Shown here: piece after piece, positions 27,116 to 35,216 of the stretch
Numbering within the stretch: position 1 is the stretch's first letter
Layout of the letters: every line of letters begins with the position of its first letter
Assembly (NCBI RefSeq): GCF_046523945.1
Contig: NZ_CP171363.1
Span: 496,001-560,000, forward strand
Source: Faucicola mancuniensis
Lineage (GTDB): Bacteria > Pseudomonadota > Gammaproteobacteria > Pseudomonadales > Moraxellaceae
Direction: 5' to 3'
Length of the DNA: 64,000 nucleotides
Translations under genes and position numbers: made by a program
Notes under the pieces: generated by a model
Databases searched by the model: none
The model's input: the letters and a program-made list of their open reading frames with translations, nothing else
What the model was told of the DNA's origin: nothing

Positions 27116-27550
27116 ATGAATGATAAACTATTCCAAATGGAAAGCCGTGTAAAACCAAGCGATAAGTTCGTAGCTTTATCAAGCGAAGTATTGCATGAAT
27201 TGGTACATACCACCAGTGGTATTGATGGCGTATTACTGGCATCAACCGATGGCTTTGAAGTCAACTCTATTTTTCAAAAAGTCTATGACGGTGGCAAACT
27301 ATCAGCCGTTGGTAGCTCTATTTTGGCATTGGTACAAGCATTAACCAGCGAAGCCCAATTAACAGGCTGTCGCTCAGTGATTTTGGATGCAGAAAACGGT
27401 AAAATCATGATTAGTGCCGTGCCAAACGAACATCAACCAATGATTGTGATTGTCGTAACAAAACAACAAGTATTGTTAGGACAAATCATGCACGGCATGA
27501 ACAAAGCAATTAAAAGTTTAGTTGAATTGGATAAAGCACATCATGGTTAA
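27116..27550 (+). CDS. Roadblock/LC7 domain protein (MglB-like)
   Basis: A 144-residue protein with a single roadblock/LC7 domain: LHELVHTTSGIDGVLLASTDGFEVNSIF, GGKLSAVGSSILALVQALTSEA and MIVIVVTKQQVLLGQIMHGMNKAIKSL. Such proteins dimerise and act as GTPase-activating or scaffolding partners, as MglB does for MglA. Directly downstream of the GTPase and ending in a terminator, it is almost certainly the cognate partner. The process served is not shown by the sequence. Confidence 0.88.
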   Translation: MNDKLFQMESRVKPSDKFVALSSEVLHELVHTTSGIDGVLLASTDGFEVNSIFQKVYDGGKLSAVGSSILALVQALTSEAQLTGCRSVILDAENGKIMISAVPNEHQPMIVIVVTKQQVLLGQIMHGMNKAIKSLVELDKAHHG

Positions 27551-27573
27551 TCCAATGCTTTGTTAAAACTATT

Positions 27574-27605
27574 AAAAAAGGCTTGATGATTATCAAGCCT
27601 TTTTT
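27574..27605 (+). terminator. Terminator of the GTPase-roadblock genes
   Basis: AAAAAGGCTTGAT and ATCAAGCCTTTTTT arms, 24 bp past the stop. Confidence 0.88.
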
Positions 27606-27647
27606 ATGTTATATCAAACCCACGATATAAACATCTTGTAAATTTTT

Positions 27648-27680
27648 AAGGGCTTATTACATAAGCCCTATTATTTTTTT
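27648..27680 (-). terminator. Hairpin downstream of the M23 peptidase gene
   Basis: AGGGCTTA and TAAGCCCT arms form a perfect stem about 40 bp past the peptidase stop on the reverse strand. A T7 run follows only on the forward strand, so the direction of termination is uncertain. Confidence 0.55.
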
Positions 27681-27708
27681 AATATATTTGGTTTTAATAA
27701 AATCTAAA

Positions 27709-28353
27709 TTAACGCTCTGGTGCTAATGCCAAATAAGTTTGTGGGTTAACCGCTTGACCGTTCATACGCACTTCATAATGTAAATGTGCTCCTGTTGAAC
27801 GACCTGTATTACCAACATTGGCAATGTGCTGATTGGCATAAACGGTATCGCCAACATTGACTAAGTTTGCTGAGTTGTGTGCATAGCGGGTTTTTACGCC
27901 ATTGCCATGGTCAATCTCAATATAACGACCGTAACCATTGCCCCAACCAGACACCGTTACCACGCCATTGCCTGTTGCATAAATCGGCGTGCCAATTGGT
28001 GCCGCAAAGTCCATACCTGTGTGCATTTGGCGTTTGCCAGTTACAGGGTGAATACGGTAGCCAAAACCCGATGACATACGCGCTTTTGATGTAATCGGAC
28101 GCACTGCCAATAAACCATTACCAATTGCGCCATTATCGGCATACACATTGGTAATCGTAATCACATTATCGCTAGATAGTTTTTGTGCCAAAATCGCTAA
28201 ACGGTCTTCTTTTTGCTGTGCCTGTTGGCTTAAAATTTGGATATTGTTGGTAATATCACCAACATAATACTCTTCACCATCATCATACTCTGCGTGAGCG
28301 ACACCTGCAGTCATTAATGCAACAAACGGAAGTACAGTTAAAGCTAATTTCAT
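27709..28353 (-). CDS. Secreted M23-family (LytM) metallopeptidase
   Basis: A 214-residue protein with a signal peptide (MKLALTVLPFVALMTAGVAHA), a short helical segment (about 35-60, QILSQQAQQKEDRLAILAQKL) and a LytM domain. Zinc ligands are seen in MHTGMDFAAP (HxxxD) and AHLHYEVRMNG (HxH), with SSGFGYRIHPVTGKRQMH before them. It should cleave peptidoglycan cross-links or act as an amidase activator in the periplasm. The position beside dciA and lpxC suggests a cell-envelope role. AAGAGGAAAAATCA precedes the ATG. Confidence 0.94.
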   Translation of the reverse strand: MKLALTVLPFVALMTAGVAHAEYDDGEEYYVGDITNNIQILSQQAQQKEDRLAILAQKLSSDNVITITNVYADNGAIGNGLLAVRPITSKARMSSGFGYRIHPVTGKRQMHTGMDFAAPIGTPIYATGNGVVTVSGWGNGYGRYIEIDHGNGVKTRYAHNSANLVNVGDTVYANQHIANVGNTGRSTGAHLHYEVRMNGQAVNPQTYLALAPER

Positions 28354-28498
28354 TGATTTTTCCTCTTATAACATTATCTTTTTATCAAAAAATAATGTAT
28401 ATTTGGTTTAAAAATAGGTTGTGTATGCTTTACCAAAATTGGTAAATTTCACATCACAATAAACAAAAAAAATTGCAAAATATCAACTAGGATTATCT

Positions 28499-28978
28499 AT
28501 GAAAAAACCTGTCAATTATCTTGCACCACGTCATGAACAAAATGCCAGTTTAAAAACACCTTTTCAAAAAAAGGTTGAATATTATAAAAAACTGACACAA
28601 AAAATTCGCCTAGCTTGGCAAACTTTATTGCCTGATGAAGCCATCTTAACCTTGCAAGCGGTTTATCAAGATGACCACAAGCTCGTCATTGTTACGGATA
28701 ACTTAACATTGTCCAATCATCTCAACTACAGTAAAAAACCATTATTACAAACACTGCAACAATTTGATTCGGCATTTAATTGTGTTCATGAACTAAAATT
28801 TCAAGTCAATCAAGTCAAAAATCCAATGGTTCAACAATTACAATGTAAAAATTCGGTTAATTCTGTAACATCTCGTGAATTGAGTGAATCTACGAAGCAA
28901 AATATAGCACATCTTGCCGAACTTGTCACCCATAACAAAGCATTGCACAACGCCTTGCAAAAACTTTTGGACGAATAA
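28499..28978 (+). CDS. dciA: DciA-type replicative helicase loader (DUF721)
   Basis: A 159-residue protein whose first 95 residues fit DUF721: a basic N-terminus, WQTLLPDEAILTLQAVYQDDHKLVIVTDNLTLSNHLNYSKKPLLQTLQQF. DciA loads DnaB helicase in bacteria that lack DnaC. The C-terminal 60 residues are helical and less conserved. Placement next to lpxC (convergent) matches Pseudomonas, which supports the call. TAGGATTATCT precedes the ATG. Confidence 0.78.
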   Translation: MKKPVNYLAPRHEQNASLKTPFQKKVEYYKKLTQKIRLAWQTLLPDEAILTLQAVYQDDHKLVIVTDNLTLSNHLNYSKKPLLQTLQQFDSAFNCVHELKFQVNQVKNPMVQQLQCKNSVNSVTSRELSESTKQNIAHLAELVTHNKALHNALQKLLDE

Positions 28979-29336
28979 AATCGGCAAAATTTTCGATGTT
29001 ACATTGTAAAGTTATGTAACTTTTATTATCCAGTTTTACAAAAAAATTACTTGTTTCAACAAACTGAAATGCTTTTATAAAAAATAACCAAAAATTTTAA
29101 CAAAGATAAAACCAAATGAAAAAGATATCTTTATTAATCTAACCTTTATAATTTCAATGCTGCAACTTAACAAAACAAGATAGCTTTTTTACCAAACTTC
29201 CCCAAAAAAGATTTTTATTCGTTTAATTTTATTAAAAAATAAACCGAATGTTTGATAGCAAATGTTGCACAACATTCGGTTTATTTGTTTTATTTTTAAT
29301 ATTTTTTAATTAAATATTATGTTTTTATTTAACAAT
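28979..29336. other. 358-bp convergent gap between dciA and lpxC
   Basis: No gene is recognised in this A/T-rich stretch. The only clear structure is the strong hairpin at 29237-29287. Confidence 0.6.
29237..29287. terminator. Bidirectional terminator between dciA and lpxC
   Basis: AAATAAACCGAATGTT and AACATTCGGTTTATTT form a 16-bp perfect stem with A/T flanks, placed to end both convergent transcripts. Confidence 0.8.
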
Positions 29337-30239
29337 TTATTTGTGATTTATGTCATATTTTGTTACAATTTTAAAATTCTCGGCATTGGCAAGCACTTTT
29401 TTTAACAACATATTATTCAACATATGTCCAGATTTGTAGCCATAAAATGCCCCCAAAATCTGATGTCCCCCCAAATACAAATCCCCTACTGCGTCCAAAA
29501 CTTTATGACGGACAAACTCATCGGCAAAACGCAAACCATCAGGATTTAACACTTTTTCATCATCTACCACGATGGCATTGTCCATACTGCCACCCAGTCC
29601 TAGATTGTTACTTTTTAGGTATTCAATGTCTTTTAAAAAGCCAAAAGTACGAGCTTTGGCGATTTCATTTTTAAAATTTTGTTGATTAAATTCAACATGT
29701 ATGCTGTCATGCTCAGGTAAAAATACGGGGTGATTAAATGCAATTTTAAAATCTAACGAAAAGCCGTCATAGGGGCTAAACCGAGCGATTTTGTCTTCGT
29801 AAATGACTTCTACAGGTTGTAAAATTTGGATAAATTTTTTGGGAGCAGATTGCTGATAAATGCCTGCTTTTTCTAATTGTTCAATAAATACAATGGCACT
29901 GCCATCCATAATCGGCACTTCTGGGGCGGACACTTCAATGATAAGGTTGTCAATGCCCATGCAAGCAATCGCACTCATCAAATGCTCTACCGTGCCGATA
30001 CGTTGATTTTTGTCATTCGTCAGATTTGATGACATCAAGGTGTCATTGACTTGGTCAAACTGTGCCAAAATCGGTGTCGCATCTGCCAAATCCGAGCGGA
30101 TAAACTGAATACCTGTGTCAGTCGGTGCAGGCAAAAATCGCATATGCACGGTTTTGCCACTATGCAAACCAATGCCATCAAAGCTAATGGGATTGGCAAT
30201 GGTGCATTGTTGAGCGTTATCTATTATGCTAGTCATCAT
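29337..30239 (-). CDS. lpxC: UDP-3-O-acyl-N-acetylglucosamine deacetylase
   Basis: A 300-residue zinc deacetylase that commits UDP-acyl-GlcNAc to lipid A synthesis. Motifs: SFDGIGLHSGKTVHMRF, RIGTVEHLMSAIACMGIDN (zinc His), VPIMDGSA, FVRHKVLDAVGDLYLGGHQILG (His/Asp ligands) and GYKSGHMLNN. It follows ftsZ at the end of the division cluster, as in other gammaproteobacteria. Two ATGs (30239 and 30236) are equally possible starts. Confidence 0.97.
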   Translation of the reverse strand: MMTSIIDNAQQCTIANPISFDGIGLHSGKTVHMRFLPAPTDTGIQFIRSDLADATPILAQFDQVNDTLMSSNLTNDKNQRIGTVEHLMSAIACMGIDNLIIEVSAPEVPIMDGSAIVFIEQLEKAGIYQQSAPKKFIQILQPVEVIYEDKIARFSPYDGFSLDFKIAFNHPVFLPEHDSIHVEFNQQNFKNEIAKARTFGFLKDIEYLKSNNLGLGGSMDNAIVVDDEKVLNPDGLRFADEFVRHKVLDAVGDLYLGGHQILGAFYGYKSGHMLNNMLLKKVLANAENFKIVTKYDINHK

Positions 30240-30351
30240 TAAAGTACCGTAATAAATATTTTGTTACAATTGATGTATTTTAGCATTGTTTTAGCAGATA
30301 ACAAGTCAGATTTGGTTTATTTTTTTGATAAAATCTATCAGTTTTTTTGCT

Positions 30352-30384
30352 CAAAAAAAACCACCACGCAATGTGATGGTTTTT
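30352..30384 (-). terminator. Terminator of ftsZ
   Basis: AAAACCA and TGGTTTT arms around a GC core (one mismatch), just past the ftsZ stop on the reverse strand; it would separate the division cluster from lpxC. Confidence 0.7.
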
Positions 30385-30399
30385 ATCAAATAATGTTGA

Positions 30400-31635
30400 T
30401 TATTTATTTTGCTGACGGCGTAAGTAATCTTGAATACTATTGCCTGTGCGTTGTTGTGGTTGCGTTGAACCTGCTACTGTCTGTTGTGGTTGTGCAGTTT
30501 GCGTAACAGTTGGCTGTATTACAGATGGTTGTTGCGGAGCGACCTGTGTGGCTTGCTGTTGAGCCAATCCTGCTGTCAATGCTGGGGTATGTGTACCTGC
30601 ATCTACACGGCTTTGGCTATTAACATCTGGCACAAAGCTCGCACGATTTGGCGTTGGTGCTTTGGGTGCTGTGTCCAGTGTTAAACCTGTTGCTACCACA
30701 GTTACTTGAATTTCATCACCCAAATCATCATCAAATACCACACCATAGAAAATATTGGCTTCGTCAATATCCACAAGGCTTTGTACTTTTTGGGTAATGC
30801 GTTCTTGTTCGTCAAAGTTGAAATCAGAGCTTGCTACCACATTGACCAACAAACCTTTGGCATTTTTTAATAATAAATTATCCAATAGTGGACTTTTGAT
30901 GGCTTTTTCAGCGGCAGCTTCGGCACGGTCTTCGCCACTGGCTTTACCAATCCCCATCATGGCATGTCCACGTGAAGTCATCGCCGTTTTGATATCGTTA
31001 AAGTCAATGTTAATAAAACCGTCATCACGAATCATATTAGAGATACCTTGCACCGCTTGCAGTAGCACTTCATCGGCTTTTTTAAAGGCATCTTTCATAG
31101 AGATTTTGCCATAGACACTCATCAATTTATCGTTTGGAATGGTGATGATTGAATCAACAAAGTTTGATAAATTTTCAATACCTTCTTTGGCGACTTTGTT
31201 ACGTTTGCCTCCTTCAAAAGTAAATGGCATGGTTACAACTGCAACGGTTAGTTTATCCAATTCTTTGGCAATACGAGCCACAACAGGAGCTGCACCTGTT
31301 CCTGTACCACCACCCATACCTGCGGTAATAAACACCATATCAGAGTTTTCAACGACTTGGCGAATTTGTTGCTCATTGCTTTCGGCTGATTCACGTCCGA
31401 CTTCTGGGTTCGCACCTGCCCCTAAAATACCCAATTGGATTTTGTTAGGCGTTGTTAAACGGTCTAGTGCTTGTTTGTCTGTATTTGCACAGACAAAAGT
31501 GATATTTTTAATGCCTGATTGCACCATGGTTTCTACTGCATTACCACCGCCACCACCAACACCGATAACCGTTAAACGGGCTTGACCGTTGTTTTCTTCA
31601 AATTGTTCATTCGCCATACCGTACTTTAATTCCAT
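30400..31635 (-). CDS. ftsZ: Cell division GTPase FtsZ
   Basis: A 411-residue tubulin homologue that polymerises at midcell. Motifs: TVIGVGGGGGNAV, the tubulin signature GGGTGTGAAPVVA, PNDKLM and the synergy region DFNDIKTAM. A Gln/Pro/Thr-rich linker runs from about 320 to 395, and the C-terminal peptide IQDYLRRQQNK binds FtsA and other partners. ATG 31635 (MELKYGMANEQF) is chosen: GGAG lies 10 nt upstream. Alternatives are 31653 and 31617. It follows ftsA by about 150 bp. Confidence 0.97.
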   Translation of the reverse strand: MELKYGMANEQFEENNGQARLTVIGVGGGGGNAVETMVQSGIKNITFVCANTDKQALDRLTTPNKIQLGILGAGANPEVGRESAESNEQQIRQVVENSDMVFITAGMGGGTGTGAAPVVARIAKELDKLTVAVVTMPFTFEGGKRNKVAKEGIENLSNFVDSIITIPNDKLMSVYGKISMKDAFKKADEVLLQAVQGISNMIRDDGFINIDFNDIKTAMTSRGHAMMGIGKASGEDRAEAAAEKAIKSPLLDNLLLKNAKGLLVNVVASSDFNFDEQERITQKVQSLVDIDEANIFYGVVFDDDLGDEIQVTVVATGLTLDTAPKAPTPNRASFVPDVNSQSRVDAGTHTPALTAGLAQQQATQVAPQQPSVIQPTVTQTAQPQQTVAGSTQPQQRTGNSIQDYLRRQQNK

Positions 31636-31789
31636 ACTTCGCTTTCTCCGCAAAATTAAATTAGCGTGTCTATTTGGGTAACTTAAGTTTTGTTAACTAA
31701 AGTTATTATTCAAAAATTCAAAAAATATCTGCGTATCATACCATGAGTTCATAAAAACATGAAATAGTTACGCAAAAAAATAAACAAAA

Positions 31790-33067
31790 TTAAAACATCT
31801 CTTTTAAAAATCTTTCAAATCGTTGAAATGTGTTTTTAAAAGTTGATTCATTTTCTGTTACCACACTTTTTTCACTGTGATAAAAGGTATCACTTTGGGT
31901 ATATAGCAATGTCCCAAAAGCTGTTTGATATTTTCGTTGTGTGATTAAGGCAGCGATGTGTTTGAGTTTATCATCTTCACCATATTGGCTATAAGCGGTA
32001 ATCGCTGGGTGTTGATTGACTTTATGTACTTTGTTTGCCAATACTTTTTTGGCAAGTGGCACTAAACCTTTCATCTCTGCCCCACCGCCTGTTAACACAT
32101 AACCTTGTTTTAAAAATTCGCTCAAGCCTGCTTGGTCTAGGTCATTTTTGATATTGGCTAAAATGCTTAAGTAGCGAGCTTCAACAATCTCTAATAATTG
32201 TTGCATATTGACCGTTTTTTCGTCATTGTACTGGGAACGGCGAACACTAAAAAATTGACTGGCATCAATGCCAAATCTATCCACACTGGCTTGATTTTTT
32301 TTCAAGGCTTCTGCTTCGGCAATACTAACTTCTAGCAACACTGAAATATCCATCGTCGCATGATGTCCTGCTTCGTCAAAACAAGCGGTATAGACCAATT
32401 TGTTATCGCTATAAACACACACACTGGTGGTTGATGAACCAATGTCAATCAAGCAAACGCCATGAAAACGCTCATCTGGCAATAAGCCATATTCGGCTGA
32501 TGACACCGCATCAAAGAGCATTTGTTCTACGCTAACATCGCATTCTTGGAGCAGTTTTTGCAAATTTTGTCGGCTACGTACAGGCATCATCATCAAATGA
32601 TACAACACCATCAAATCATTGGCTTGCATACCAATGGCATCGTCAATCATTTCTTCGTTGTCATCTAGTACAATGCCTTGTTGCACATAGCTCATCAGAT
32701 ACATATTGTCGCTTAGGTTTTTGTTTTTGGCATCGGTTAAAGCAGCAACAATGTCTTTGGCACGCACCGTTTCAGTTTCTATTTTGACTTTTCCAGCACT
32801 GTTAATACTCACCAATTCGGGCGTAGAAAAACTGAGCCAAACGCTATTAATACGGCAGTTTGCCATATCTTCGGCTTCTTGGATAGATTGTTTGATTGCT
32901 GCTTTTAAACGTTCACGATGACGGATTGCACCTTGTGAAAAATCATAATTTTTGACCGATGAAATGCCAATGATGCGAATGTCTTGTGCATCAAAAATCT
33001 GCCCAATCACAGTGTGAACGGCAGTGGCACTTAAATGAATTACAACAATAAGGTCAGGATTTTTCAT
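31790..33067 (-). CDS. ftsA: Cell division protein FtsA, divergent
   Basis: A 425-residue actin-like protein that tethers FtsZ to the membrane. The phosphate-2 motif is clear (GVCLIDIGSSTTSVCVYSDN), the adenosine site is seen in YVLTGGGAEMKG, and a C-terminal amphipathic helix (NTFQRFERFLKEMF) fits the membrane anchor. The N-terminal phosphate-1 motif is unusual: VVIHLSATAVHTVIG stands where LDIGTTKV is usual, so the acidic residue, Gly and Lys are all changed. This could weaken ATP binding. Gene position between ftsQ and ftsZ makes identity secure. Confidence 0.94.
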   Translation of the reverse strand: MKNPDLIVVIHLSATAVHTVIGQIFDAQDIRIIGISSVKNYDFSQGAIRHRERLKAAIKQSIQEAEDMANCRINSVWLSFSTPELVSINSAGKVKIETETVRAKDIVAALTDAKNKNLSDNMYLMSYVQQGIVLDDNEEMIDDAIGMQANDLMVLYHLMMMPVRSRQNLQKLLQECDVSVEQMLFDAVSSAEYGLLPDERFHGVCLIDIGSSTTSVCVYSDNKLVYTACFDEAGHHATMDISVLLEVSIAEAEALKKNQASVDRFGIDASQFFSVRRSQYNDEKTVNMQQLLEIVEARYLSILANIKNDLDQAGLSEFLKQGYVLTGGGAEMKGLVPLAKKVLANKVHKVNQHPAITAYSQYGEDDKLKHIAALITQRKYQTAFGTLLYTQSDTFYHSEKSVVTENESTFKNTFQRFERFLKEMF

Positions 33068-33100
33068 GATAAATCAATTGATTACCTATTTTAAAATTTT

Positions 33101-33880
33101 TTAATTATTTGTATTTTTGCCATCATTTACAACGGTGTCATTTGTGGTTTTCCATGTGACCGCCATACCATTTTTATAACGCAAATCAATACTTTGCATT
33201 TTGGGTAATTTTGTGTGAAGCTGATTTTGTAACATCACACTTAAATGGTACAGTTTTTCAGACGTATTGTCATTGCCAACTAACACCCTTAAGCCATTGT
33301 CAAAGCGGAATAACCATGTCATACGAGATGAAACGATGACTTCTTTGACCTTTAATCCCAAAGGCAAATACCAGTCGCTCACCTGCTGTACCTGTTGCAT
33401 CATGGCAACAGCGTCTTTTTCATCGCCCTGCAACTGCATCCAATAATGAGCATCAAGCTCGCTTGGGTCGGCAGGTTTGAACACCACGCCATCAGCGTCC
33501 ACCAAACGCTCACTGCCAAATTTTGCCACTGCCTTTCTAGGCGTTACATTGACAATCAAACCTTGTTGCCAATCACGTCGCACGTCCGCTTGCTCCACCC
33601 AGCCAATATTGCTTAACGTGTCCACATAGCGGTGCAAGTCAGCTTGTAAAAAATTGCCATCGGCTTGCTTGCCCAAAATTTTTGTCAATTCATAGCGTTC
33701 GTGCGAATTTAAATTACTTTGTTGCAAGTGAATGCTGGCATTGGGCAATTGTTTTAACAGTTGAAATGTTGATACCAAAAACAACAAGAAAAAAATCAAC
33801 ACAACCACCACTATCCAATGGGTTGCGTTGCCCAAATTTTGGATATTTGGGCGAAACCGTGAGACTGATGTTGTTGTCAT
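33101..33880 (-). CDS. ftsQ: Cell division protein FtsQ
   Basis: A 259-residue bitopic protein with a short cytoplasmic N-terminus, one helix at about 23-45 (WIVVVVLIFFLLFLVSTFQLL), a POTRA domain (about 50-120) and a beta domain (VEQADVRRDWQQGLIVNVTPRKAVAKF; DADGVVFKP). FtsQ bridges early and late divisome proteins through FtsB and FtsL. AAGGGCTAAAAC precedes the ATG. ftsA follows at 33 bp. Confidence 0.95.
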   Translation of the reverse strand: MTTTSVSRFRPNIQNLGNATHWIVVVVLIFFLLFLVSTFQLLKQLPNASIHLQQSNLNSHERYELTKILGKQADGNFLQADLHRYVDTLSNIGWVEQADVRRDWQQGLIVNVTPRKAVAKFGSERLVDADGVVFKPADPSELDAHYWMQLQGDEKDAVAMMQQVQQVSDWYLPLGLKVKEVIVSSRMTWLFRFDNGLRVLVGNDNTSEKLYHLSVMLQNQLHTKLPKMQSIDLRYKNGMAVTWKTTNDTVVNDGKNTNN

Positions 33881-34009
33881 GTTTTAGCCCTTTTGACAGC
33901 CATTTTTCAAGTAATAAACAAATTTAAAAACAAACACACTATCATAACAAAAAACACATCAAATGATAAGAATATTTTAGCAACTTTCACTTAAAATTTA
34001 GACATTGTT

Positions 34010-34930
34010 TTAATTTTTGTTTAAAGTCTCTTCCAAAATTTTCACACACAAGCTGGCAAAATCCATGCCTTTGGCTTTTGCTGCTATTGGCACAAGGCTA
34101 TGGTCGGTCATACCCGGCACGGTGTTTAGCTCAAGCAAATACAATTTGCCATTGTTATCTTTTAAAAAGTCCACTCTTGACCAACCACGTCCACCGATTG
34201 CCGAAAACGCCTTTAAGGCAATCTCGCCCATTTCACGCTCTTGCTCGGCGGTCAAATCCGATGGGCATTGATAAATGGTGTCGTTGCGGTTGTATTTGGC
34301 TTCATAATCGTAAAATTTGCCCGCAGGAATGATACGAATGCTTGGCAAAGCCTGTCCGCCTAAAAGTGAACAAGCGTACTCGCCGCCTGTGATAGCTTTT
34401 TCGGCTAAAATCTCGCCATGATATTGCTTTAAAGTTGGGTAAACGTCCGCCAAATTGCCTGCGTTTTCAATCATCACCACGCCCACGCTACTGCCTTCGG
34501 CGGCAGGTTTGACAAATAACGGCAAGCCCAAGTCTTGCTCAACTTTAGCAAAATCAGTATCATCATGCAAAACTACATACGGCACGTTTGGCAGTCCTAA
34601 CGCTTGCCAAATCAAGCGATTGCGAAATTTATCCATCGCAATGGCACTGGCAAGCACGCCACAGCCTGTATAAGGAATGTTAAAGCCATCTAACACGCCT
34701 TGCAAACTGCCATCTTCGCCAAATGTGCCGTGTAGCACGTTGAACACTCGGTCGTATTCACGCAGTTTTGAAATGTCGGCTTGTTGTGGGTCAAAGTGAT
34801 GTGCGTCCACACCCACTGACTGTAAGGCGTTTAGAACGGCTTTACCGCTGTTTAGCGACACTTCACGTTCGGCAGAAAAACCACCGCAAACAACCGCAAC
34901 TTTACCGAATTTTTGTACATTTTCGTTCAT
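34010..34930 (-). CDS. ddl: D-alanine-D-alanine ligase
   Basis: A 306-residue ATP-grasp enzyme that makes the D-Ala-D-Ala dipeptide of peptidoglycan. Motifs: VAVVCGGFSAEREVSLNSG, NVLHGTFGEDGSLQGVLDGFNIPYTG, the ATP-grasp segment LPLFVKPAAEGSSVGV and LLELNTVPGMTDHSLVPIAAKA. It is the DdlB-type copy of the division cluster, between murC and ftsQ. AAAGGTTAAAAA precedes the ATG. Confidence 0.97.
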   Translation of the reverse strand: MNENVQKFGKVAVVCGGFSAEREVSLNSGKAVLNALQSVGVDAHHFDPQQADISKLREYDRVFNVLHGTFGEDGSLQGVLDGFNIPYTGCGVLASAIAMDKFRNRLIWQALGLPNVPYVVLHDDTDFAKVEQDLGLPLFVKPAAEGSSVGVVMIENAGNLADVYPTLKQYHGEILAEKAITGGEYACSLLGGQALPSIRIIPAGKFYDYEAKYNRNDTIYQCPSDLTAEQEREMGEIALKAFSAIGGRGWSRVDFLKDNNGKLYLLELNTVPGMTDHSLVPIAAKAKGMDFASLCVKILEETLNKN

Positions 34931-34951
34931 TTTTTAACCTTTTTAAATTAT

Positions 34952-35206
34952 TTAAATTAATTTTAAGCCAAAGGCTTGATATTCTTTAAATTTGCCATCT
35001 TCTGATAATAATTGATAATCGCTTTGCATACATTGCCAAATCATCAATCGGTCAAATGGGTCTTTATGTTTTTCAACCATTGGCAACTGATATAACGTTG
35101 CCATAGTCTGATGGTTTATATCTAGTGGTAGAAATAAAGATTGCCAAAGTTGTTTAAACAAACTTTCTTTATCCTTAACTGGTAAATTTTCTAAAGCCAC
35201 TAGCAT
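34952..35206 (-). CDS. PIN-domain (VapC-like) C-terminal fragment between murC and ddl
   Basis: An 84-residue frame whose second half, LPMVEKHKDPFDRLMIWQCMQSDYQLLSEDGKFKEY, matches the C-terminal half of VapC PIN toxins (HKDPFDRL Asp; LLSEDGKF). The N-terminal half with the first catalytic Asp and the Glu is missing, and no antitoxin is adjacent. It nevertheless has a good start: AAGGATATAAAA precedes the ATG, 10 bp after murC. It is therefore probably translated, but should not be an active nuclease. It most likely is a TA remnant trapped in the division cluster. Confidence 0.65.
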   Translation of the reverse strand: MLVALENLPVKDKESLFKQLWQSLFLPLDINHQTMATLYQLPMVEKHKDPFDRLMIWQCMQSDYQLLSEDGKFKEYQAFGLKLI

Positions 35207-35216
35207 TTTTATATCC

